A stretch of 64,000 nucleotides of DNA from Wolbachia endosymbiont of Diaphorina citri (GTDB lineage Bacteria; Pseudomonadota; Alphaproteobacteria; Rickettsiales; Anaplasmataceae): NCBI RefSeq assembly GCF_013096535.2, contig NZ_CP051265.2, positions 1,054,001-1,118,000 on the forward strand, read 5' to 3'. Under the pieces are notes generated by a model. The model did no database searches. It was not told where the DNA came from and was given only the letters and a program-made list of their open reading frames with translations. Positions 9,062-17,300 of this stretch are shown one piece after another. Both the position numbers and the translations under genes were made by a program. Numbering within the stretch: position 1 is the stretch's first letter; every line of letters starts with the position of its first letter.

Positions 9062-9847
9062 CTATTTTTTATATAGCTGACTAGTTTTATATGCGTAATG
9101 TATATAGAGTCCGGTACTTATTGGGATAGTCAAGATATAAACCCCACCTAAAATTGGTAGTGTTACCCAGGGCTTACTTATAAAAAATATGATCAATATT
9201 CCAAAAAATGACACAAATATATAGGATAAACTTTTAGGGACATAAATGTATTTTGCAGAGAAAGTTGGAATATGACTTATCGAAAAAAATGAGATGGTCA
9301 AAAAGTAACAAGCTGTATTCTTTACGTTAAAAAATTGCTCTATAAGAAGTAGATATTCACTTTCATGAGATTGAAAGGTAATAATTATTGGTAACAGAGC
9401 AAGTAAAGCACATACAGGAGCTGGAACACCGGAAAAGAAAAATTTTTTCCAGTATAATTGTTCTGAATGTAACGAAACATTGAATCTGGCAAGTCTTATT
9501 GATATGCAGATTACATATATCATTACTAAAATCCATCCTACAACTTTAATTTCATTTAACTTCCAAAAATATAAAAGAAAAGCAGGTGCTGAACCAAAAT
9601 TTAGAAAATCTGCAAAAGAATCGAGTTGTGCTCCAAAATCGCTAGTTGATTTTAAAATTCTGGCTATTCTGCCATCCATTCCATCTATTATTGCTGCAAT
9701 GATAATAAAAATTGCTGAAAATTCCCATTGTTCATTAAATGTGAATTTAAGTGAAGTAAGGCCAGCACATAAACCCAGTAAAGTTATAAAATTCGGAAAT
9801 AACTTGGTAATAGGTAAGGATTTACCGTTACTTTCATCGTTATTCAT
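9062..9847 (-). CDS. pssA: CDP-diacylglycerol--serine O-phosphatidyltransferase
   Basis: A 261-residue inner-membrane enzyme making phosphatidylserine from CDP-diacylglycerol and serine. The CDP-alcohol phosphatidyltransferase motif is intact, [20 protein letters not shown] followed by LDSFADF, with all the metal-binding Asp residues. Its start overlaps the psd stop by 4 nt (ATGA-type coupling), so the two consecutive steps of phosphatidylethanolamine synthesis are made together. Confidence 0.96.
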   Translation of the reverse strand: MNNDESNGKSLPITKLFPNFITLLGLCAGLTSLKFTFNEQWEFSAIFIIIAAIIDGMDGRIARILKSTSDFGAQLDSFADFLNFGSAPAFLLYFWKLNEIKVVGWILVMIYVICISIRLARFNVSLHSEQLYWKKFFFSGVPAPVCALLALLPIIITFQSHESEYLLLIEQFFNVKNTACYFLTISFFSISHIPTFSAKYIYVPKSLSYIFVSFFGILIIFFISKPWVTLPILGGVYILTIPISTGLYIHYAYKTSQLYKK

Positions 9848-10527
9848 ACAATGTCAAAGGTAAGCTTCTCTTGTTTATTTAAATCTGCTATAACTGTCTC
9901 ACCACCAATAACAGTTTGGCCTTCTGAGACTCTTACCTCTATTCCAGCAGGGATATAAATATTTACTCTGCTACCAAATCTTATAATTCCAAATCTTTCA
10001 CCTGCTTTTACGCTCTGAGATGTCCTCAAATTACAAACAATGCGGCGTGCAATAAATCCAGCTATTTGTTCCACAATGATTTCTTTTCCCTTTTCATATT
10101 CAATCACAATAATCTGCTTTTCATTTTCATTACTGGACCTATTACTCATTGCAGAAACAAACTTGCCTTTCTTGTAGCTCATTTCCTTTATCGTACCAGA
10201 TATTGGTATACGATTCACATGGACATTCAAAACGCTTAGAAATATGCTGACAAGTGTAAATTTCTTTTCTTCTTCATTCTCTTCTGATAAAGAGTAACTA
10301 ACTTCTTCTATCTTTGAAATTACACCATCAGCAGGGCTTAATATAAAGTCCTTATTGTTTGGTACAGCTCTTGCTGGATCACGAAAAAAATAGGTACATA
10401 ATAACGTTGGAAATAAGCAAGTAATTCCAGCTCCCCAGGATATAGAGAATGCTATACATGTTACGATAAAGGAAACAACTATAAATAAATAACCTTCTCT
10501 GTTTATATTAGGCAAACCAAAGCACAT
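9844..10527 (-). CDS. psd: Phosphatidylserine decarboxylase proenzyme (short form)
   Basis: 227 residues; converts phosphatidylserine to phosphatidylethanolamine. The compact alphaproteobacterial form, with two N-terminal hydrophobic segments, LSPADGVI, the [10 protein letters not shown] stretch and the self-cleavage site RFGSRVNIY near residue 190, where the Ser becomes the pyruvoyl group. First gene of the minus-strand lipid/symporter operon; its promoter should lie in the divergent gap to the ankyrin gene. Confidence 0.96.
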   Translation of the reverse strand: MCFGLPNINREGYLFIVVSFIVTCIAFSISWGAGITCLFPTLLCTYFFRDPARAVPNNKDFILSPADGVISKIEEVSYSLSEENEEEKKFTLVSIFLSVLNVHVNRIPISGTIKEMSYKKGKFVSAMSNRSSNENEKQIIVIEYEKGKEIIVEQIAGFIARRIVCNLRTSQSVKAGERFGIIRFGSRVNIYIPAGIEVRVSEGQTVIGGETVIADLNKQEKLTFDIV

Positions 10528-10610
10528 AATTTATTCTCGATAATTCATTATTAATAATTTATCATTTATAATTTCTCATGAAAAGCTTTTTTTCACTGCT
10601 TCACTTTTGG

Positions 10611-10644
10611 AATGATTATATAAGCATTTGCTTATATAATCATT
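10611..10644. repeat. Perfect 16-bp inverted repeat between psd and the ankyrin gene
   Basis: AATGATTATATAAGCA is followed after TT by its exact reverse complement. It sits 84 bp before psd and 116 bp before the ankyrin gene, which are divergent, so it cannot be a terminator of either. It has no T-run. An operator or cruciform role is inference. Confidence 0.7.
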
Positions 10645-10760
10645 GATGGGTATTAAATTTTTAATAAAAATTAAGGATTTTTACTGTTGTTAATATTATT
10701 TTAATAAAAACTTAATAATAATCCTTAATAATCTATGAATTAATATGTTCGCAATTTCGT

Positions 10761-11627
10761 ATGACAGGGGAAATAGAAAAAGATGAATCTCCTTCCTTAT
10801 ACTCTGCAATTCGGATGGGTGATATTGAAGCTACAGAGCTACTAATAAAGTCTGGTGCAAACGTCAATGATAATTATGAACGTAATCGTACACCACTACA
10901 TATTGCTATCGGGTATAAGCAGTTTGAAATAGCGAAATTGCTGATAAATAACGGAGCAAACGTTAACGCAAAAACTGGAAATCATGGCAAAGATGACTTA
11001 ACACCAATGCACCTTGCAATTTTTGCAGATACACCAGAGTTTATAGAATTTCTAGCTAGCCATGGTGCATTGATTAATGAAAGAGAAAGCACTGAAGGAC
11101 ACATACCTCTTCACTTCGCTGCTTTATATGGAAATAAAAGTGTAATACAAGCCTTGGTTGATAAGGGACAGAATATTGAAGATATTGATAATAATGGGCG
11201 TACAGCTTTATTTTTAGCTATTAGGCAATGCACTGAAGCAGAGGATGATAGCAGAATAGAAGTTATCGAGTATTTGATAAATAAACTCAAAGCAGACATA
11301 ACGAAAAAAGATAATAATAACAACACAATACTTTTTCCTGCTGCTAATAATTGTCTTGGAAAGGTAGTGAAACTCATCATTAAACAATATATAGAAAGCT
11401 TTGGTAGAGATCGGTTGAAGAATTTTATCAACCACAAAAATAAAGCTGGAATGGATGCTTTGGATATTGCACTCAATAGTGGAAATGAAAAGGCCATTGA
11501 AGTACTTAGCTCATATGGAGCAGATATCGAGAATAAAGTAACTCCCAAGATTACTGTAGAAAAACCAAATAGTACCTTAGATGGAGCAGAAAGTATAGAA
11601 GTGGTATCCCCAATCAAACAAAAATAA
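10761..11627 (+). CDS. Ankyrin-repeat protein
   Basis: 288 residues consisting almost wholly of about seven ankyrin repeats between residues 10 and 265 (for example TPLHIAIGYKQFEIAKLLIN, IPLHFAALYGNKSVIQALVD). The fifth and sixth repeats are degenerate and lengthened. There is no signal peptide or membrane segment. The tail is short and polar. Ankyrin repeats bind proteins; in this genus such proteins are candidate host-directed effectors, but the partner is unknown. No clear Shine-Dalgarno precedes the ATG. Confidence 0.9.
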   Translation: MTGEIEKDESPSLYSAIRMGDIEATELLIKSGANVNDNYERNRTPLHIAIGYKQFEIAKLLINNGANVNAKTGNHGKDDLTPMHLAIFADTPEFIEFLASHGALINERESTEGHIPLHFAALYGNKSVIQALVDKGQNIEDIDNNGRTALFLAIRQCTEAEDDSRIEVIEYLINKLKADITKKDNNNNTILFPAANNCLGKVVKLIIKQYIESFGRDRLKNFINHKNKAGMDALDIALNSGNEKAIEVLSSYGADIENKVTPKITVEKPNSTLDGAESIEVVSPIKQK

Positions 11628-11697
11628 AAGCAGCTCTAAATTTCTTGCTTTATTTACATTCTTTCTATAGTATGATATATTAATGTTAGAATAGGGT

Positions 11698-12051
11698 ATG
11701 TTTGCAGGTCAAAATAATAATCAACAGCAAAATAGAAATAGAGCACAGGCTTTAATAGAAAGAGTGCAAAATGCTTACAACAACACTAATAAAATTAAAA
11801 GATTCATTAATATAGTTTTATTAGTAAGTATGATTCCTTCATTTTTTCTTCTTGTACAGCTCTCTTTGTATTTATCATTAGTAAATTATTTTTTCAAACC
11901 AAGGGAAAATGAAAAAAGATTATCAGCGTGGCCAAAAAATGTTATTAGAATAACATTAAGCATTTTTTTAATTAATACACATTATCAATTCCTGTGTGCT
12001 TTTGGTACTGCCTATATTGTGCTTATGGTTGCTAAACAAATCACTCATTGA
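11698..12051 (+). CDS. Membrane-anchor half of a frame-split unknown protein
   Basis: 117 residues: a Gln/Asn-rich start, then two pairs of hydrophobic helices (about 40-65 and 80-112). It ends at a TGA 10 nt into a region where another frame has been open since 11972. The layout (membrane pairs first, then a soluble domain) matches the 626-residue paralogue at 3785, so this is most simply the N-terminal half of one gene whose remainder is the 11996-12934 frame, separated by a one-base insertion or two-base deletion within 11972-12051. Confidence 0.6.
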   Translation: MFAGQNNNQQQNRNRAQALIERVQNAYNNTNKIKRFINIVLLVSMIPSFFLLVQLSLYLSLVNYFFKPRENEKRLSAWPKNVIRITLSIFLINTHYQFLCAFGTAYIVLMVAKQITH

Positions 12052-12934
12052 AGAAATACAGCAGTTTAACGATTTAATACAACAAATTCCAGAGGAAGAA
12101 AGGGGCCTTTTTGCTGCTGATATAGTCAATATTCTTCCCTTTGCTGCGCAAACTACTCATGATCCAAGTGCAGTTGCTAGTATAAACTTGAGTGTTGATA
12201 GACTCATAGAAAAGTATAAAGAGAATTTAAGCAAAGATGAATTCTATGTACAGCTAAATAGAGGCAACACAACCGACATTGAAGAGTACATCAAACAGTC
12301 AAATGAATTTACAGAAGGCGATAAACCTCATGCACTTGAATGCTTAAGATTTATCAATAGAACAGGAGATAATTTTAAAGACAACCATAGTAAGTTAACA
12401 CTAAAACAGGCAGCTATTTTATGTTGGAAAGCCTGCAATGATAGAAATACAGGGACAGAAAATCAAAGAACTCCTTTGAATGATGAAGACATAAAAAACA
12501 GAAAAGATATGTTTTTAAAAGGTCTTGTAGACGCTGCAACAACTTACGGTAATCAAGGTCAAAGTTGTGCAGGTGGAACATACAATAAATTATTTGAGTC
12601 TTTATCTGGTTTACATCCATCAGTGGTTATTACACTCGATGGAGAAGAGGCTAGAGCAATGATAAAAGAAACGATCACACAAAAATTCCCTGAAATGGCC
12701 AGAGCCAATTTCACCAATTTCTCTGGAACAGAACAAGAAAGGATACGTAGCGAGTTACCAGAGTTATCATCTGAAACAGTAAGGTATATTATGACTACGC
12801 ATTCAGCTCTTGAGAGAAGGTGTCAAGAGTTCAGCAGTAGATTAAACAATGATAAAAAGAATGAAATATTAGAAGAGTGTATGAGCAACTTATCCTGTGT
12901 TGAGCTAGAAAGTCCAATTGAAAGAAGAAGGTAA
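11996..12934 (+). CDS. Soluble half of the frame-split unknown protein (paralogue of the 3.8 kb gene)
   Basis: 312 residues when begun at GTG 11996; there is no in-frame ATG for a long way and no RBS, as expected of a detached C-terminal half. It shares with the 3785-5665 protein the block ACND (146-149), K-D-x-F, Cys191-x-G-G and GLH (205-207). It ends with a basic ERRR tail. Function unknown. It may be translated separately, or the pair may be a pseudogene. Confidence 0.6.
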   Translation: MLLVLPILCLWLLNKSLIEEIQQFNDLIQQIPEEERGLFAADIVNILPFAAQTTHDPSAVASINLSVDRLIEKYKENLSKDEFYVQLNRGNTTDIEEYIKQSNEFTEGDKPHALECLRFINRTGDNFKDNHSKLTLKQAAILCWKACNDRNTGTENQRTPLNDEDIKNRKDMFLKGLVDAATTYGNQGQSCAGGTYNKLFESLSGLHPSVVITLDGEEARAMIKETITQKFPEMARANFTNFSGTEQERIRSELPELSSETVRYIMTTHSALERRCQEFSSRLNNDKKNEILEECMSNLSCVELESPIERRR

Positions 12935-13102
12935 ATTGTATTTGATTGTAGCCATTTATCTTGAAATATGAAGCAGAGTTTTGTATGACGGTTTCAATTT
13001 AAGTATATGTATTGGAATAGCATGTAAAATTGCTCTGTTTAGATAATCTGTTGTACTTTCCTATGTATCAAGGTCAAGGGTCCTTCCTTCAACTTAAAAA
13101 TG

Positions 13103-13131
13103 TTGCTAATCAGCACATACAAATGTAATAT
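13103..13131 (+). promoter_or_regulatory. Candidate gyrB promoter
   Basis: TTGCTA (13103-13108), 17-nt spacer, TAATAT (13126-13131), 30 bp before gyrB. The -10 lies in an AT-palindromic stretch. Confidence 0.5.
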
Positions 13132-13160
13132 TAATTAATATTTATAAATAAAGCAATTCC

Positions 13161-15533
13161 ATGGAAAGTAACTACAACGCTGACGCAATAAAAATCCTAA
13201 GAGGTCTTGATGCTGTAAGAAAGCGTCCGGGTATGTATATTGGTGACACTGATGATGGATCAGGCTTGCACCATATGGTGTATGAGGTTGTTGACAATGC
13301 GATAGATGAATCTTTGGCTGGTTATTGTAGTAAGATTGAAGTTAGCATAAATGAAGATGGTTCAGTTTCTGTAACCGACAACGGTCGTGGCATTCCAACA
13401 GACATTCATCCAGAGGAAGGAATATCAGCAGCAGAAGTAATAATGACCCAACTACATGCAGGAGGTAAATTTGACAGCAATACCTATAAGGTTTCCGGAG
13501 GATTACATGGTGTTGGAATTTCAGTTGTTAATGCGTTATCGAGTTGGCTGGAATTAACCATCTGGCGCAATAAAAAAGAACATTTTATGCGCTTTGAAGA
13601 TGGTGAGTCTGTTGAATCTTTAAAGGTAGTCAATGAAAACACAAGTAAAAGAGGAACTAGAGTAACGTTTATGCCATCAACGGGGACTTTTAGTAGTATT
13701 GATTTTAGTTACTCCACTCTTGAGAGTCGCATCAGAGAATTGGCATTTTTAAACTCAAATATTGAGATCATTTTGTGTGATCTCCGTAATAAACCACATG
13801 TAAAGTCTCATTTTAACGATAGTAAAGAGTCTGAAGATAATTTTGGTACAGCTAATTTTGTACGGTACTTAGACAAGAATAAGACACATGTTACTAAAAT
13901 TGCCAGCATTAGAGATAATGTAAAAGATCTAGGTACCAGTGTAGAAATATCAATGGAGTGGAATGATTCCTACTATGAGAATATGCTATGCTTCACAAAT
14001 AATATAAGACAACGGGATGGTGGTACGCATTTGGCGGGGTTTAGATCTGCACTAACCAGATGTATCAATAACTATGCAAACAATGAAGGTTTTTTGAAGA
14101 AGGCAAAAGTGAATTTGACTGGAGAAGATGTTAGAGAAGGCTTAACTTGTGTTTTATCTCTCAAGATGCCTGATCCTAAATTTTCTTCACAGACAAAAGA
14201 TAAATTGGTCAGTTCTGAAGCGCGGGCAGTTGTAGAGAGCATAGTTTTTGACAAGTTGAGTACAATACTTGAAACTGACCCCAAGTTAGCAGCAAGTATA
14301 GTAGAAAGAGCGATTAGGTCAGCAAAAGGAAGAGAAGCCGCAAGAAAAGCACGAGAGTTAGTTAAAAATAAAAACAATATTAATATTGCAACTCTACCTG
14401 GAAAGCTTGCCGATTGTCAGGAAAAAGTTCCTGAGTTATCGGAATTGTTTATAGTAGAGGGTAATTCCGCAGGTGGTACTGCAAAGCAGGGACGTAATCG
14501 TAAAACACAGGCGGTACTTGCTTTAAGAGGGAAAATTCTAAACGTAGAACGTGCAGGGCTGGATCGTATTTTTTCATCTGCAGAAATTGGCTCTCTGATC
14601 ACGGCAATTGGAGCTGGAATAGGGAGTGAGCACTTCGATATTGAAAAAACTAGGTATCATAAAATTATCATTATGACAGACGCAGACGTTGATGGCTCGC
14701 ATATAAGAACTTTGATTCTAACTTTCTTTTTTAGATATATGCGTGAAGTAATTGAGAAAGGATATTTATACATAGCGCAGCCACCGCTCTATAAAGTTAC
14801 AAAAAATGCTAAAGATACTTATATCAAAGATGATGAAACTTTTGAAGAGTATATAGTAAATTCAGCGATTAAAAGATTAACATTAAATGGTGTAGGCAAA
14901 GATTTGCGTTTCGTTTTGAATAAGTGCCTCAGTATTTCAAACATTAGCAAAAATTATGATAGGGAAATACCAAAAGATCTCTTAGAATCATTGCTAATTT
15001 TAAGCAAAAAGAATGCTCTATTGTCTGCTGATGAGATATTAAAATATTTAAAATTGATGTATAGTGAATATAATTGGGAAGTAGAAGTAAAAGATGAGGA
15101 AATTCACATTGCTAAATTGTTTCAAGGGTTAGCAGACAAATATGTATTCTCGCTTAGTATGCTTGAAAGCAAAGAAATACGGAATATATTGAGTTCTCTT
15201 GATAACATAATTGACTTATTTAATGGTGATTCATTTTTACAGTTGCAAGAAACTGAAATAAAAATAAAGTCTCCAAGTGCACTCGCAAAAATAGTGATGG
15301 ATTATGGTAAAAAAGGTTTAACTCTGCAGAGATTTAAAGGCCTTGGTGAAATGAATGCTGATCAGCTTTGGGAAACTACACTCAATCCAGAAACTAGAAC
15401 TCTGTTAAAAGTTGAAATAAAAGATTGTGAAGAAGCAGATAGTATATTTTCGGTGTTAATGGGTGATATAGTTGAACCACGTCGTGACTTTATAAATAAC
15501 AATGCACTTAACGTACATGATGTTGATATTTGA
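13161..15533 (+). CDS. gyrB: DNA gyrase subunit B
   Basis: 790 residues; the ATPase and TOPRIM subunit of gyrase, which introduces negative supercoils with GyrA (not in the window). The GHKL ATPase fold shows VDNAIDE and VTDNGRGIP; the transducer region follows; the TOPRIM domain has VEGNSAGGTAKQGRNRKTQA and DADVDGSHIRTL; the C-terminus has QRFKGLGEMNADQLWETT. Length is normal for the family. Single gene with its own promoter. Confidence 0.98.
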   Translation: MESNYNADAIKILRGLDAVRKRPGMYIGDTDDGSGLHHMVYEVVDNAIDESLAGYCSKIEVSINEDGSVSVTDNGRGIPTDIHPEEGISAAEVIMTQLHAGGKFDSNTYKVSGGLHGVGISVVNALSSWLELTIWRNKKEHFMRFEDGESVESLKVVNENTSKRGTRVTFMPSTGTFSSIDFSYSTLESRIRELAFLNSNIEIILCDLRNKPHVKSHFNDSKESEDNFGTANFVRYLDKNKTHVTKIASIRDNVKDLGTSVEISMEWNDSYYENMLCFTNNIRQRDGGTHLAGFRSALTRCINNYANNEGFLKKAKVNLTGEDVREGLTCVLSLKMPDPKFSSQTKDKLVSSEARAVVESIVFDKLSTILETDPKLAASIVERAIRSAKGREAARKARELVKNKNNINIATLPGKLADCQEKVPELSELFIVEGNSAGGTAKQGRNRKTQAVLALRGKILNVERAGLDRIFSSAEIGSLITAIGAGIGSEHFDIEKTRYHKIIIMTDADVDGSHIRTLILTFFFRYMREVIEKGYLYIAQPPLYKVTKNAKDTYIKDDETFEEYIVNSAIKRLTLNGVGKDLRFVLNKCLSISNISKNYDREIPKDLLESLLILSKKNALLSADEILKYLKLMYSEYNWEVEVKDEEIHIAKLFQGLADKYVFSLSMLESKEIRNILSSLDNIIDLFNGDSFLQLQETEIKIKSPSALAKIVMDYGKKGLTLQRFKGLGEMNADQLWETTLNPETRTLLKVEIKDCEEADSIFSVLMGDIVEPRRDFINNNALNVHDVDI

Positions 15534-15722
15534 TTTTAGAAACGCTAAACCCTTATGGCTTAGCATTGTGTGCTAACCCGGCTATTTAAAACATACTACT
15601 AACCAATCCATTTCAGAAATCTGAATTGATCTCGGTTGTATTCCCATTTTCGATCATAAATATATAGATTTTCTTCCCTATTGTTGTTATAATTAATGCC
15701 TCGCTAAATTGAATATTAATGG

Positions 15723-17189
15723 ATGAATGAATTAAGAAAGCTAAGTATTACAGAGATGCATGATGGACTTAGGAGGAGGAATTTTTCTGCTGTTGAGCTT
15801 GTAGAAACGCATATTAATGCAGTTGAAAATGAGCAACTAAATGCATTTATAACAAAAACTCCAGAAATCGCAATAAAAGCCGCTAAAATAGCAGATGAAC
15901 ATTTCTTAAAACAAAAAGATGATATTCCACCACTTATGGGCATACCAGTTGGTGTTAAAGATTTATTCTGTACAAAAGGAATAAAAACAACAGCATGTTC
16001 AAAAATGCTGGAAAATTTCATCCCGACTTATGAATCTACGGTATCTAATTTGCTTTTAAAAAGTGGAGCAGCCGTGCTTGGTAAGCTTAATATGGATGAA
16101 TTTGCTATGGGTTCTGCGAACACAAATAGCTATTTTGGTCCTGTTGAAAATGTGTGGATTAGAAAAAGTGATGGAGCAAAAGTTGTTCCTGGTGGATCTT
16201 CCGGTGGATCTGCAGCATCAGTTGCTGGGTTTTTATGTGCTGGAGCATTAGGAAGCGATACTGGTGGGTCTGTACGTCAACCAGCAGCTTATTGCGGAGT
16301 AGTGGGAATAAAGCCAACTTATGGAAGGTGTTCACGTTTTGGTATGATTGCATTTGCGAGCTCTCTTGATCAAGCAGGAGTAATTACTCGTTCCGTTTCT
16401 GATTCAGCGTTAATGCTGGAAACAATTTGTGGCTATGATGAAAAAGATTCAACATCGAGCGAAAGACCAGTGCCTAAATTCTCTAATCTTATAAATGGTG
16501 ATATCAAGGGTAAGCGCATTGGTATACCAAAAGAATATAGAATGGATGGAATTTCAGAAGAAATCGTTCATCATTGGGAAAAAGTTTCTTCCAATTTAAA
16601 AGAAAATGGTGCTGAAGTTGTTGACATTGCTCTGCCTCATACTAAATATGCGATACCGGTTTACTATCTAATTTGTTCTGCTGAAACTTCATCTAATCTT
16701 GCTCGCTATGATGGTGTACGTTACGGATTTAGGGTTGATGCTGATACCCTTGAAGAAATGTATTCGCTAACAAGAGCAGAAGGTTTTGGTAAAGAAGTGA
16801 AAAGGAGAATTTTAATTGGTGCTTATGCGCTTTCTTCAGGTCATTACAATGAGTATTATGAAAAAGCACAGTGCATTAGGGCATTAATTAGAAATGATTT
16901 TACAAAAGCGTTTGAAAAAATAGATTACATACTTGTGCCATCTGCTCCAACAGAAGCTTTTGGCTTAAATGAAAAGCCAGACCCGCTAATTATGTGCATC
17001 AATGATGTGTTTACCGTGCCGGCAAGCTTATCAGGGTTACCTGCTATTTCTGTTCCTGTTGGACTTTCCAATGAAGGCTTACCACTTGCTTTGCAAGTAA
17101 TTGGAAATTATTACGATGAAGCTGGAATATTAAATATGGCAAGTGTGATAGAGCAAAATTGTGGCAGAATAGTTAATTCCCTTGCGTAA
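15723..17189 (+). CDS. gatA: Asp-tRNA(Asn)/Glu-tRNA(Gln) amidotransferase subunit A
   Basis: 488 residues. The glutamine-hydrolysing subunit of GatCAB, which converts Glu-tRNA(Gln) to Gln-tRNA(Gln) (and Asp- to Asn-tRNA) in organisms lacking the direct synthetases. The amidase catalytic triad is visible: Lys in GVKDLFC, the cis-Ser in PGGSSGGSAAS, and the nucleophilic Ser in SDTGGSVRQPA. gatB and gatC are not adjacent. Confidence 0.97.
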   Translation: MNELRKLSITEMHDGLRRRNFSAVELVETHINAVENEQLNAFITKTPEIAIKAAKIADEHFLKQKDDIPPLMGIPVGVKDLFCTKGIKTTACSKMLENFIPTYESTVSNLLLKSGAAVLGKLNMDEFAMGSANTNSYFGPVENVWIRKSDGAKVVPGGSSGGSAASVAGFLCAGALGSDTGGSVRQPAAYCGVVGIKPTYGRCSRFGMIAFASSLDQAGVITRSVSDSALMLETICGYDEKDSTSSERPVPKFSNLINGDIKGKRIGIPKEYRMDGISEEIVHHWEKVSSNLKENGAEVVDIALPHTKYAIPVYYLICSAETSSNLARYDGVRYGFRVDADTLEEMYSLTRAEGFGKEVKRRILIGAYALSSGHYNEYYEKAQCIRALIRNDFTKAFEKIDYILVPSAPTEAFGLNEKPDPLIMCINDVFTVPASLSGLPAISVPVGLSNEGLPLALQVIGNYYDEAGILNMASVIEQNCGRIVNSLA

Positions 17190-17300
17190 TATGTTTTCTT
17201 ATAGTAACTATAGCATTATGATTATTTTGGCTATAGGAAACAAGAGCTTGATTTTTATAGCTAAATAAAAGACCATCAAAGGCACATATAAATATCTACA

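Noticed and set aside
11111..11617. 168-codon minus-strand frame opposite the ankyrin gene
   Set aside because: The sense strand has recognisable ankyrin repeats.
13081..13160. Replication origin near gyrB
   Set aside because: No dnaA gene or cluster of DnaA boxes; AT-rich palindromes alone are common in this genome.
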